Shown here piece after piece: positions 28,866 to 37,947 of a stretch of DNA of 64,000 nt; the first letter of the stretch is position 1, and each line of letters begins with the position of its first letter. A program made the position numbers and the translations under genes. Source of the stretch: Bacteroidaceae bacterium (lineage in GTDB: Bacteria; Bacteroidota; Bacteroidia; Bacteroidales; Bacteroidaceae). Under the pieces are notes generated by a model. It saw only the letters and a list, made by a program, of their open reading frames with translations, did not search any database and was not told the DNA's origin. The stretch spans positions 1 through 64,000 of the forward strand of contig JAFYOS010000020.1 of assembly GCA_017560125.1 (NCBI GenBank). The letters run 5' to 3'.

Positions 28866-30077
28866 ATGAAAATAAACTATTACAAAAGATACATTTTTAT
28901 TACTTTCTATTCACTTGCTACAGCAATAATACTCCTTTTGGTTTCGTATATAGCTACAAACATCGGAGTATCGTTTAGCGGCGAAACAGATATTATAGGA
29001 AAAAGTAATTATTATCTAAAAAGAGTAATATCAAAAAACAATCCTATCCCCGACTCGCTGTTATTTGTAAATATAAGCTACGACAAGCAATTAACAGATA
29101 TTTACGACGAGGATGGATTCAAGTTGGGATGCATAGACATCACTAATCGTCAATCATTGCTACATTTTCTGGATATTCTGTCGCATCGCAACGATTATAA
29201 ATTTGTGACACTCGATGTACGTTTCGAAAAAGGCATAGAAACCGAATACGATTCTATGCTTTATGCCCGTATTGCATCTATGGAACGAATAGCAATTCCG
29301 GCGACACACAATTCACAAACGACATACGAAAATAGCCTTAAGAACAAAACCCGTCTATCAGATTACATCACAACATTTTTCAGTAACAACTATCATAAAT
29401 TCGAAATAGAAAGAGATGGGATGGAATCTATTCCCTACTTTATGTATAAAAGCATCAACAACAACAAGCACTCATCATATGGCATTTTTCATTTCGACAA
29501 CGGCGAACTATGTAACCGCACACTTTTCACATATCCACACATAATACCCGACGGGTTATACGCCCAAGATGGCAGTAGAAACTATTACAATTTAGAAAGC
29601 GATTTGCTAATAGACGAAGAGGCCTTGTTAAATGACAATTTACTTGCCAATAAATACATTTTCATTGGCGACATGGTATTAAACGACAACCACGAAACAA
29701 CCATGGGCAATATGCCTGGTTGCACAATAATAGCCAATGCATTTATTTCATTCATGCACAGACAGCATGTAATACCATTTACCGTAATAATGATACTTTT
29801 TATAATATATTTCGTTTTTGCATACCAGATATACAGCCGCAAATCAATCTATGCAATCATCGTCGAGTGGAGAAATAAAAAAAATAAAAAGAATTTTCCT
29901 ATTATAGGCATTATTTTATCGTGGTTCACATACTCTTTTACACTATCGGCTGTATGCTTGATATTCTACTACACCTGCGGCATAGCATACGACATTTTAA
30001 TCACAGCCACATTGATACAACTAATCGATTATATAGTTGCTCATAGTTCGCATACAACAAACCTCGAACAAGCATAA
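28866..30077 (+). CDS. CHASE2-domain membrane protein
   Basis: 403 residues: one N-terminal membrane helix (about 9-33), an extracytoplasmic domain of about 265 residues, then three C-terminal helices (about 301-322, 344-366 and 372-393) and a short tail. The outer domain has CHASE2 features: SLLFVNISYDKQL near its start, VTLDVRFEKGIETEYD, and KYIFIGDMVLNDNHETTMG followed by PGCTIIANAF, matching the usual IGxTxxGxxDxxxTP-xxPGVxxHA region in degenerate form. CHASE2 is a ligand-sensing domain normally joined to a kinase, cyclase or other output; here no output domain follows, so signalling would have to pass to a partner, probably the CHAT protein 23 bases downstream. Confidence 0.75.
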   Translation: MKINYYKRYIFITFYSLATAIILLLVSYIATNIGVSFSGETDIIGKSNYYLKRVISKNNPIPDSLLFVNISYDKQLTDIYDEDGFKLGCIDITNRQSLLHFLDILSHRNDYKFVTLDVRFEKGIETEYDSMLYARIASMERIAIPATHNSQTTYENSLKNKTRLSDYITTFFSNNYHKFEIERDGMESIPYFMYKSINNNKHSSYGIFHFDNGELCNRTLFTYPHIIPDGLYAQDGSRNYYNLESDLLIDEEALLNDNLLANKYIFIGDMVLNDNHETTMGNMPGCTIIANAFISFMHRQHVIPFTVIMILFIIYFVFAYQIYSRKSIYAIIVEWRNKKNKKNFPIIGIILSWFTYSFTLSAVCLIFYYTCGIAYDILITATLIQLIDYIVAHSSHTTNLEQA

Positions 30078-30100
30078 CACAAAAACAGCAATCCACGACA

Positions 30101-33100
30101 ATGAAAAAACTATTATTAGCACTACTGCTTGTATTGCCATTGGTTTCAATAGGCCAAAAGATACAAAACAGCCAAATATCAACAGCAGACTCATTGTGCA
30201 ATGCAGCAAAAGGTTTGTTCGAAAAAAAGCAGCTAGAAGAAGCCATAGAACTATATACAAAAAGCGATATAATATACAGGAGGGAATTAAAAGACGACGA
30301 TACCCTACGCCTCAGAGCAACCAAAAACATAGTACAGTGTTATATCGAATATTCAAAAGTAGAAAGAGAAAAGGGTAATATTGGAAAGGCTACAGAACTT
30401 ATCAATAAAGCCGAAAAAATACAAATAGAAAATTTCGGTAAAAAAAATCAAATTTACTCCGACATTCTCACTAGTAAAGGCCACATAAGCATTAGCGAGA
30501 AAAAATACGACAATGCTATAAACTATGGAACAGAGGCTGCTAATATCTGTAAATCGCTCTATGGAAAGAACAATGAAAAGTACGCAAAAAAGCTCTATTT
30601 TTTAGCATATTTTCATTCATCCGCAGGAAATTCGGATGAAAATATAAAATATGGCGAAGCGGCAATTGCCGCTTTTCGCGGAGCTAAAGATAGAAACGAA
30701 TTGAATTATGCATGGGCATTGAACAACCAAGCCATTGCATATCTAAACAAAGGATTACCACTGAAAGCAGCCGAACTTATTAAAGAGGCCGTGCCTATTT
30801 TCAGAGAAAAGAAAGAAGAAAAAGACACAACATACGCAAAAATAATAAATAATGCTGCTGTAATATATGCAGCAGTCAAAAACAATAAAGAAGCTGTGAG
30901 CCTAGGAGAAGAGGCACTTAACATCGCAAACAAAACAAAAAAATATGATAGTTATATCTATTTTAAGTGTATAAACGATTTAGCAGTCTTCTACTCCAAT
31001 TTAGGAAATGAAAAAAAGGCCATTAAATTATTGACATCACATCTGGATACCTTTAAAAAACAATATGGCAAACAACATCCACGATTAATAACTATAAGAA
31101 ATAATTTAGCAACATTTTACAGCGAAAGCGGAGATTACATCAGTGCATTGGGGTTATATAATAAAAATTTAAAATACTATATAGATTCCAAGACATATGA
31201 CAATGTAGGATATGCCCTATGTTTAACAAATATGGCCACCTGCATGCAAAAATTAGGAGATATCCATACTGCATTTAAATTCACAGAAGAAGCTGAAATT
31301 ATATATAGAAAACATTTAGGAATAGAGCATCCTAATTACATCTCTCTATCAATGAATCTGGCAGGATATTACAACGCACTCGGTAATACCCCCAAAGCCA
31401 TTGAAATAATTACAGATATAGAACCTGTTGTAAAAAAAGTGCATGGAGAAAATTCATTTACCTATTTATGGCTTATCAACGACCTTGCAAGCTATTACAG
31501 CTATATAGCAAACCATAAAACCGCCATTAAAATCTTCCAAAAAGGTATATCAAATGCCCAAAAAACCTTAAATGAAAACAAGGTATTACATGCTGTAATG
31601 CTCAACAACCTTGCTGGTTTTCACAACAGCAACGGCAACACCAAAGAGGCCATAAAAATATCAAAAGATGTACTATCCATAAGAAAAAACATATTGGGAG
31701 AAAAACATCCCGACTATGCACTTACATTAAACAACATCGGAAGCTATTACTATGAAATAGGTGATATTGAAAAAGCATTGGATTATTTCGCCGATGCATT
31801 ACTAATACAATCAAAGACATCTATAATCGACTACGTAAATACGCTAGAAAATATTGCACGATGTTTTTTCGATATTGGTAAGATAACAACCGCCATAGGA
31901 TACACAAAAGATGTGTTAAAGAATAAGAGCAAGATCTATGGAAAGAAACATAAAGAATACGCCAATAGCCTATTCAATCTGTCTTCGTATAGTTTAGCAG
32001 CAGGTGACACCACTAACGCCACATCTGTTTTTCTCGAGTTATTTGATATACGTTCAAATATAATACGCGAATACTTCTCTGGAATAACAGCCAGAGAGCG
32101 TGAGATTTATTGGCAAGAGAATGCTACTTTTTTCGAGGAAGATATGCCATTTATAGCACACTATCTAGGACATCAAAAGCTTATAAATGCAGCCTACGAT
32201 GCATCGCTTCTGACCAAAGGCGTGCTACTGAACACCGAGCTTTCGATGGATAAGCTTCTGCAAGAAAGCGGAGATAGTACAATTATCGCACAATATAGTA
32301 AATTAAAAGAACAACGCTCCCTACTTAACAGATATTACAATATCCCTATTGCAAATAGAAAAATCAACACCGATTCATTGGAGCAATCCATAAACAAACA
32401 GGAACGACAACTGATAAAAAGTTCTAAAATTTATGGCGATTACACACACAACATGTCTATAACATGGAAAGAGATACAAAAAAATCTTGCCGACAATGAT
32501 ATAGCCATTGAATTCAAGCAATTCGAAATACACTCATTAAAAGATATTCAATATGTTGCCTTTATATTAAAAAAAGAGTACTCTTCACCAAAAATGATTG
32601 CTCTTTTTACACAGAAAGAGCTAGACAACATCAAAGAAACAGCCATATATAACAGCGATTGCCTAAGCAAAAAAATATGGGGAGTCCTCGCACCAGAACT
32701 GCAAGGTGTAAATAATATTTATTTCGCTCCCGACGGAGGGCTTCACCGCATTGCAATAGAAACATTGCCATTCGAAAATCAGTACATAAACGACAAATAC
32801 AACCTTTATCGCCTATCCTCCACACGCCAATTAGCTATTAAGCAAGAAAAAACAAGCATTAAGAATATTGCCTTGTATGGTGGTCTGTTATACGACGCAG
32901 ACACATTGGATTTGGCACAAGAAAATAGAAAATACACAGCAACAAGAAGCGACAACCCCAACCACATCTCCCCCATTACACTGCGCGGGAACGCGTCCTA
33001 TCTGCCATCGACACAATACGAAGTTGATACAATAAACACCCTACTAAAACAAACAAATAAAATCACAGTAGAGTGTTACACGGGAATAAAAGGAACCGAA

Positions 33101-33697
33101 GAATCGCTAAAATCACTCAGCGGGAAAGATATAAACCTGCTCCATATAGCAACACATGGTTTTTATTGGAGTCCCGAGAAGGCACATTGGATGAAGCACG
33201 ACAAAGCATTCCTCAATCAAAACGACAATACAAGCATCGAAGACAAAGCGCTAAGTCGTTCGGGATTATTATTATCTGGAGCTAACCATGCACTTAATGG
33301 CACTATGATGCAAACAATAAACGATGGCATACTAACAGCCAAAGAGCTTGCCAATATAGATTTTCGCAAATTAAGATTAGCAGTGCTCTCAGCCTGCCAA
33401 ACCGGTTTAGGCGATATCACCGGTGAGGGTGTATTCGGTTTACAACGAGGCTTCAAGAAAGCCGGAGCTAAGACACTGCTCATGACCCTATGGAAAGTAG
33501 ATGACAAAGCAACCTCCCTTTTGATGAGCGAATTTTACCGCAATCTTGTATCGGGTGAAAGCACTTACAACGCACTCGGCAAGGCACAGAAATACCTTCG
33601 CAACTACGAAATCGAAACAAACGATGCAAATGGAAAGAGAAAAATATACTCAGACCCACACTATTGGGCGGCATTCATTTTACTTGATGCCAACTAA
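30101..33697 (+). CDS. Exported TPR-CHAT (caspase-like) protein
   Basis: 1198 residues with a signal peptide (MKKLLLALLLVLPLVSIGQ), so the whole protein should be outside the cytoplasm. Residues of about 30-650 are tetratricopeptide repeats, many with the 42-residue kinesin-light-chain spacing (LGxxHPxYxxxxNNLAxxY patterns). The C-terminal 320 residues are a CHAT domain: ALYGGLLY, then LLHIATHGFY with His1019 and LAVLSACQTGLG with Cys1099, the expected catalytic pair, followed by EGVFGLQRGF, LMTLWKVDD and a terminal DPHYWAAFIL. CHAT proteins are separase/caspase-related peptidases. Substrate unknown; AT-rich and grouped with the CHASE2 gene. Confidence 0.88.
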   Translation: MKKLLLALLLVLPLVSIGQKIQNSQISTADSLCNAAKGLFEKKQLEEAIELYTKSDIIYRRELKDDDTLRLRATKNIVQCYIEYSKVEREKGNIGKATELINKAEKIQIENFGKKNQIYSDILTSKGHISISEKKYDNAINYGTEAANICKSLYGKNNEKYAKKLYFLAYFHSSAGNSDENIKYGEAAIAAFRGAKDRNELNYAWALNNQAIAYLNKGLPLKAAELIKEAVPIFREKKEEKDTTYAKIINNAAVIYAAVKNNKEAVSLGEEALNIANKTKKYDSYIYFKCINDLAVFYSNLGNEKKAIKLLTSHLDTFKKQYGKQHPRLITIRNNLATFYSESGDYISALGLYNKNLKYYIDSKTYDNVGYALCLTNMATCMQKLGDIHTAFKFTEEAEIIYRKHLGIEHPNYISLSMNLAGYYNALGNTPKAIEIITDIEPVVKKVHGENSFTYLWLINDLASYYSYIANHKTAIKIFQKGISNAQKTLNENKVLHAVMLNNLAGFHNSNGNTKEAIKISKDVLSIRKNILGEKHPDYALTLNNIGSYYYEIGDIEKALDYFADALLIQSKTSIIDYVNTLENIARCFFDIGKITTAIGYTKDVLKNKSKIYGKKHKEYANSLFNLSSYSLAAGDTTNATSVFLELFDIRSNIIREYFSGITAREREIYWQENATFFEEDMPFIAHYLGHQKLINAAYDASLLTKGVLLNTELSMDKLLQESGDSTIIAQYSKLKEQRSLLNRYYNIPIANRKINTDSLEQSINKQERQLIKSSKIYGDYTHNMSITWKEIQKNLADNDIAIEFKQFEIHSLKDIQYVAFILKKEYSSPKMIALFTQKELDNIKETAIYNSDCLSKKIWGVLAPELQGVNNIYFAPDGGLHRIAIETLPFENQYINDKYNLYRLSSTRQLAIKQEKTSIKNIALYGGLLYDADTLDLAQENRKYTATRSDNPNHISPITLRGNASYLPSTQYEVDTINTLLKQTNKITVECYTGIKGTEESLKSLSGKDINLLHIATHGFYWSPEKAHWMKHDKAFLNQNDNTSIEDKALSRSGLLLSGANHALNGTMMQTINDGILTAKELANIDFRKLRLAVLSACQTGLGDITGEGVFGLQRGFKKAGAKTLLMTLWKVDDKATSLLMSEFYRNLVSGESTYNALGKAQKYLRNYEIETNDANGKRKIYSDPHYWAAFILLDAN

Positions 33698-33771
33698 CAC
33701 AGTTCAACGCATATCTACTTAAATTATCCTCATCTATCCAACCCCTTACCGATAAAAATTCGTCAAAACAC

Positions 33772-33802
33772 TTGCCCATTACAAACAGAAGGAGTACCTT
33801 TA
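33772..33802 (+). promoter_or_regulatory. Probable promoter of pepT
   Basis: TTG (33772-33774), 20 bases, then TACCTTTA (33795-33802), one mismatch to the consensus; pepT starts 27 bases later. Confidence 0.5.
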
Positions 33803-33828
33803 TAAACTGAACCATAAAAAACCGAACA

Positions 33829-35067
33829 ATGAAACAGTTTACAGATAATATGTTACAACGATTCCTTAAATATGTAACATTCGACACCGAGTCCATAGAC
33901 GACAACACCACAGTCCCCACCAGCGAAGGGCAGTTCGTATTTGCACGCTATCTCGAGAACGAGCTGCGCGAAATGGGCCTCACCGAGATAACCCTCGACG
34001 ACAAGGGCTATCTATATGCCACGCTGCCCGCCAACAGCGACAAGAACATCCCTGTAATCGGATTCATTTCGCACCTCGACACCAGCCCCGACATGAGCGG
34101 CAAGGACGTTAAGCCTCGCGTGGTGGCATCGTACGACGGTGGCGACATCACGCTGTGCGAAAAAGACGGCATCGTACTGAGCACCGAGGATTTCCCCGAA
34201 GTAAAGGAGTATAAAGGCCACGACCTTATAGTAACCGACGGCCACACACTGCTGGGCGCCGACGACAAGGCCGGAATAGCCGAGATAGTATCGGCCATAG
34301 AATACCTTCAGGCCCATCCCGAAATAGAGCACGGCAAGGTGAGAATAGCCTTCAACCCCGACGAAGAGATAGGACGCGGAGCCCACAATTTCAACGTCCC
34401 CCTCTTTGGCTGCGACTGGGCCTACACCGTGGATGGAGGCGCCGAAGGCGAGCTCGAATTCGAGAACTTCAACGCAGGCAGCGCCCTATTCACCATCCAG
34501 GGCCGCAACGTACACCCCGGATATGCCAAGGGCAAAATGCTCAACGCACTGCGCGTTGCCACAGCCATCGTAGAATCCATTCCGGCCAATGAATCGCCCG
34601 AGCAGACCGACGGATACGAAGGCTTCTACCACCTGATGAGCATCAACGGCGGGGTCGATAAAGCCGAAGTATCGTACATCATCCGCGACCACGACAAAGG
34701 CATCTTCGAGCAGCGCCTCACGTTCATGAACGAAGTAGCCGAGAAGATGAACAGCACATACGGCAACGGAGTGGTAAAAGTGGATATCAAACGACAATAT
34801 GCCAACATGCGCGAAAAGGTGGAACCCATGATGCACATCGTCGATCTTGCAAAGCAGGCAATGGAAGAGGCCGGCGTCGCACCGCTCATCAAACCCATCA
34901 GAGGCGGCACCGACGGAGCGCAGCTCTCATTCATGGGACTCCCCTGCCCCAATATGTTCGCAGGAGGAATAAATTTCCACAGCCGATACGAATTTGTATC
35001 GTTGCAGGTGATGGAAAAAGCCATGAACACAATAGTAAAAATAGTAGAAGGAGCAGCAAAGCTCTGA
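33829..35067 (+). CDS. pepT: Peptidase T (tripeptide aminopeptidase)
   Basis: 412 residues, the usual length of PepT. Metal ligands match the family: HLDTSPD (His82, Asp84), GADDKAG (Asp145), NPDEEIG (Glu179, Glu180), and a C-terminal His in NFHSRYE. It is an M20B cytoplasmic zinc enzyme that removes the N-terminal residue of tripeptides. It has its own promoter and terminator, and it resumes the ordinary base composition after the AT-rich island. Confidence 0.95.
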   Translation: MKQFTDNMLQRFLKYVTFDTESIDDNTTVPTSEGQFVFARYLENELREMGLTEITLDDKGYLYATLPANSDKNIPVIGFISHLDTSPDMSGKDVKPRVVASYDGGDITLCEKDGIVLSTEDFPEVKEYKGHDLIVTDGHTLLGADDKAGIAEIVSAIEYLQAHPEIEHGKVRIAFNPDEEIGRGAHNFNVPLFGCDWAYTVDGGAEGELEFENFNAGSALFTIQGRNVHPGYAKGKMLNALRVATAIVESIPANESPEQTDGYEGFYHLMSINGGVDKAEVSYIIRDHDKGIFEQRLTFMNEVAEKMNSTYGNGVVKVDIKRQYANMREKVEPMMHIVDLAKQAMEEAGVAPLIKPIRGGTDGAQLSFMGLPCPNMFAGGINFHSRYEFVSLQVMEKAMNTIVKIVEGAAKL

Positions 35068-35077
35068 TAAAACATAC

Positions 35078-35112
35078 AGTGGGCGTGCCGGGCAAAAAGC
35101 CGCACGCCCACT
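35078..35112 (+). terminator. pepT terminator
   Basis: An 11-bp GC-rich stem (35078-35088 with 35102-35112) around a 13-base loop begins 11 bases after the pepT stop and is followed by TTG. The T-run is short. Confidence 0.7.
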
Positions 35113-35146
35113 TTGAATACGTAACCACAACGAAAAATATATTAAG

Positions 35147-37339
35147 ATGAGAAACATCATAACAACCCTTATGGCATTGGCTGTAGTAGCATGCACACAG
35201 CCCGAAAGCACCCCGCAAGGAGAATACACCCGATATGTAAACCCGCTGATAGGCAGTGGCGGACACGGACACGTATTTGTAGGCGCCAACACCCCCAACG
35301 GAATGGTACAGGTGGGCCCCACAAGCATAAACGAAGGTTGGGACTGGTGCTCGGGCTACCACAGAGACGAAGAAACGGTAATAGGCTTTTCGCACACCCA
35401 CCTGAGCGGCACCGGCATCGGCGACCTGTTCGATATTACAGTCATGCCCGTAACTGGCGAGGTAACCTATGCACGCGGCACAGCCGAGGAGCCTGAAAGC
35501 GGACTATGGTCGATGGCCGACCGCACCAAAGAGAAGGCCGAGGTAGGATACTACTCCGTGCCACTCAAGCGCTACGGCATCACAGCCGAAATGACAGCAA
35601 CGCCACGCGTTGGTCTGCACCGCTACACATTCCCCGAGAGCACAACAGCCGCGTTGGTCTTCGACCTCGAGAACGGCGGTTGCTGGGACGATACACGCAA
35701 GGTATTCATGCAGGCCGAGGGCAACAACCGCGTAGTAGGCTACCGCTACTCCACTGGATGGGCCAGCGACCAGAAGGTCTATTTCGTAGCAGAATTCAAA
35801 AAGCCGTTCGATAAATTCGAGCTCAAAGGCAACGGCATGTACGGTCGCGCATCGTTCACCACCAAAGGCAACGAAGAGATAATGCTCAAAGTGGCCATAT
35901 CGCCCGTAAGCATCGACGGCGCCCGCCTCGCCATGGAGAGCGAGCTCCCCCACTGGAATTTCGCCAAAGTGAGAAAAGAGGCCGTACAGGCATGGGACAA
36001 AGAGCTGTCGCGCATAAAAATCGCAACCAACGACGAAAGCCGTAAGCAAATCTTCTACACCGCCATGTACCACGCCATGATGGCACCCATGCTGTTCAGC
36101 GACATCAACGGCGACTACCGTGGCGCCGACGGGCAGATATACAACAGCCCCGCCAAACAGTACACAGGCTTCTCGCTATGGGACACCTACCGCGCAAAGC
36201 AGCCGTTAATGACGATAATCGCTCCCGAAAAGAGCGCGGAATATGTAAACTGCATGATTGACATATGCGACAAACAGGGCAACCTGCCCGTGTGGCATCT
36301 GTGGGGCAACGAAACCAACTGCATGGTTGGCGACCCTGGAATACCCGTTGTGGCCGACGCCGTTGTAAAAGGCATTAAAGGCATCGACTACGAAAAGGCA
36401 TTCGAAGCCATCAAAAAGAGCGCAGCAAAAGAGGAGCGCGGCAAAGAACACCGCCTGAAATATGGTTACCTTCCCAGCGACCTTCACAACGAAGCCGTAG
36501 CCTATGACATGGAGTATGCGATAGCCGATGCAGCCGCCGCAAACGCAGCGAAAGCACTGGGCAAAGAGAGCGATTATGAGCACTTTACACGCATGAGCCA
36601 TTCATATCGCACATTCTTCGATAAAGAGACACAATTCATACGCGGCGTCGATAGCGAAGGAAAATTCCGCACTCCGTTCAACCCCTACTACGCAACCCAT
36701 CGCAACGACGACTACTGCGAAGGCAACGCATGGCAATACACATGGCTCGTTCCGCACGACATAAACGAATATGCCAAGTGCTTCGGCGGTAAAGAGCAGT
36801 GCATCGAGCGCCTCGACTCGCTGTTCCTTGCACCGTGGAAAGAGGAGGGTGACCCCTCGCCCGACATCACCGGCCTCATAGGACAATTTGCCCACGGCAA
36901 CGAGCCCAGCCACCACATAATCTATCTGTACACCATGCTGGGAGCGCCCCACAAAGCAGCCGAAAAAGTACGCGAGGTGATGCTCACCCAATATCGCGAC
37001 GACTTCGACGGCCTCTCGGGCAACGAAGACATGGGACAGATGTCGGCGTGGTACATCATGTCAGCCCTCGGCTTCTACCAGGTTGAGCCCGCCGGCGGCA
37101 GATACTGGTTCGGTTCGCCCCTCATCGACGGCGCCACCATTGCCGTCGAAGGTGGTACATTCGACATCGAGGTCACAAACAACAGCGACAAGAACATTTA
37201 CATTAAAAACATCACTCTCAACGGCGCTCCCCACGCACTGCCCTACATATCGCACAGCGACATAGCCAAGGGCGGAAGACTGGTAATAGAAATGAGCGAC
37301 ACACCATCGTTGTGGTACAATGTAAACTGCACAAAATAA
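35147..37339 (+). CDS. GH92 alpha-mannosidase lipoprotein
   Basis: 730 residues, lipobox VVAC (Cys16), hence membrane-anchored and exported. It is a complete glycoside hydrolase family 92 enzyme: YVNPLIGSGGHGHVFVGA near the N-terminus, FSHTHLSGTG, GNETNCMVGDPG, and HGNEPSHH at about 583-590 with the catalytic Glu. GH92 enzymes are calcium-dependent exo-alpha-mannosidases that trim N-glycan or yeast mannan mannose. It is a lone gene, without SusC/D partners or other mannan genes nearby. Confidence 0.93.
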   Translation: MRNIITTLMALAVVACTQPESTPQGEYTRYVNPLIGSGGHGHVFVGANTPNGMVQVGPTSINEGWDWCSGYHRDEETVIGFSHTHLSGTGIGDLFDITVMPVTGEVTYARGTAEEPESGLWSMADRTKEKAEVGYYSVPLKRYGITAEMTATPRVGLHRYTFPESTTAALVFDLENGGCWDDTRKVFMQAEGNNRVVGYRYSTGWASDQKVYFVAEFKKPFDKFELKGNGMYGRASFTTKGNEEIMLKVAISPVSIDGARLAMESELPHWNFAKVRKEAVQAWDKELSRIKIATNDESRKQIFYTAMYHAMMAPMLFSDINGDYRGADGQIYNSPAKQYTGFSLWDTYRAKQPLMTIIAPEKSAEYVNCMIDICDKQGNLPVWHLWGNETNCMVGDPGIPVVADAVVKGIKGIDYEKAFEAIKKSAAKEERGKEHRLKYGYLPSDLHNEAVAYDMEYAIADAAAANAAKALGKESDYEHFTRMSHSYRTFFDKETQFIRGVDSEGKFRTPFNPYYATHRNDDYCEGNAWQYTWLVPHDINEYAKCFGGKEQCIERLDSLFLAPWKEEGDPSPDITGLIGQFAHGNEPSHHIIYLYTMLGAPHKAAEKVREVMLTQYRDDFDGLSGNEDMGQMSAWYIMSALGFYQVEPAGGRYWFGSPLIDGATIAVEGGTFDIEVTNNSDKNIYIKNITLNGAPHALPYISHSDIAKGGRLVIEMSDTPSLWYNVNCTK

Positions 37340-37361
37340 GAGATAGAAAAATGCATAAATA

Positions 37362-37393
37362 TTTGGTAAATACAGATAATGTCACTATCTTTG
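37362..37393 (+). promoter_or_regulatory. Promoter of the rimP-nusA-infB operon
   Basis: TTTG (37362-37365), 20 bases, then TATCTTTG (37386-37393), a perfect match. Transcription should start near 37400, about 78 bases before rimP. Confidence 0.78.
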
Positions 37394-37404
37394 CAAAGTA
37401 AACG

Positions 37405-37485
37405 ATGAAGATGGAGGGGCTGATAAGCCCCTCTTTTTCATATATATCAAATAATTCAACTGTTTATTTAAGCCTATATGATTGA
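37405..37485 (+). promoter_or_regulatory. Possible leader ORF overlapping the rimP start
   Basis: An ATG at 37405, directly after the expected transcription start, opens a 26-codon frame (MKMEGLIS...) that runs through the hairpin at 37414-37433 and stops at TGA 37483-37485, overlapping the first codons of rimP (ATG at 37478). It could couple translation to leader termination, or be chance. Confidence 0.3.
37414..37433 (+). terminator. Terminator-like hairpin in the rimP leader
   Basis: An 8-bp GC-rich stem (37414-37421 with 37426-37433) with the loop GATA, followed by five Ts. It lies between the operon promoter and rimP, so it may be an attenuator; alternatively it ends transcripts from the GH92 gene upstream. 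Confidence 0.7.
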
Positions 37486-37945
37486 CAGACAAAAAGTTGT
37501 AGAACTTGCCAACGAATGGCTCACTGACAAGGAGTACTTTCTGGTAGATGTCGTTATTTCAAAAGACGACAAAATCACGGTGGAAATAGACCACGCCGAA
37601 GGAGTGTGGATAGAAGACTGCGCCGAACTGAGCCGCCACATCGAGTCGGGCCTCAGCCGCGACACCGAAGATTACGAGCTCGAAGTAGGTTCAGCCGGTT
37701 TGGGACAACCCTTCAAAGTAATCCAACAATACAAAAATCACATAGGACTCGAGGTTGAAGTACTTGCCAAGGACGGCAAAAAATACAAGGGCATCCTTAA
37801 AGCGGCCGAGGAAGACTCGTTCATCGTCGCCATCAGCAAAAAAGAGAAGATAGAAGGTTCAAAACGCCCGCAGCTCGTCGAGGTTGACTACAAATTCAGC
37901 TACGACGAAGTAAAATACACCAAGTATATAATAAAATTCAAATAA
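37478..37945 (+). CDS. rimP: Ribosome maturation factor RimP
   Basis: 155 residues with the two-domain RimP layout: the N-terminal part has VEIDHAEGVWIEDCAELSRH, followed by YELEVGSAGLGQPFK and the C-terminal SH3-like barrel (KKYKGILKAAEEDSF). It assists 30S subunit assembly. It is the first gene of a long housekeeping operon; nusA begins 2 bases after its stop, the classic order. Confidence 0.93.
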   Translation: MIDRQKVVELANEWLTDKEYFLVDVVISKDDKITVEIDHAEGVWIEDCAELSRHIESGLSRDTEDYELEVGSAGLGQPFKVIQQYKNHIGLEVEVLAKDGKKYKGILKAAEEDSFIVAISKKEKIEGSKRPQLVEVDYKFSYDEVKYTKYIIKFK

Positions 37946-37947
37946 AT

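Noticed and set aside
28248-33697. Island as a canonical anti-phage system (type III-E CRISPR or gasdermin-linked CHAT)
   Set aside because: No Cas, gasdermin or CRISPR repeat is near, and the CHAT protein has a signal peptide, so a cytoplasmic defence role is not supported.
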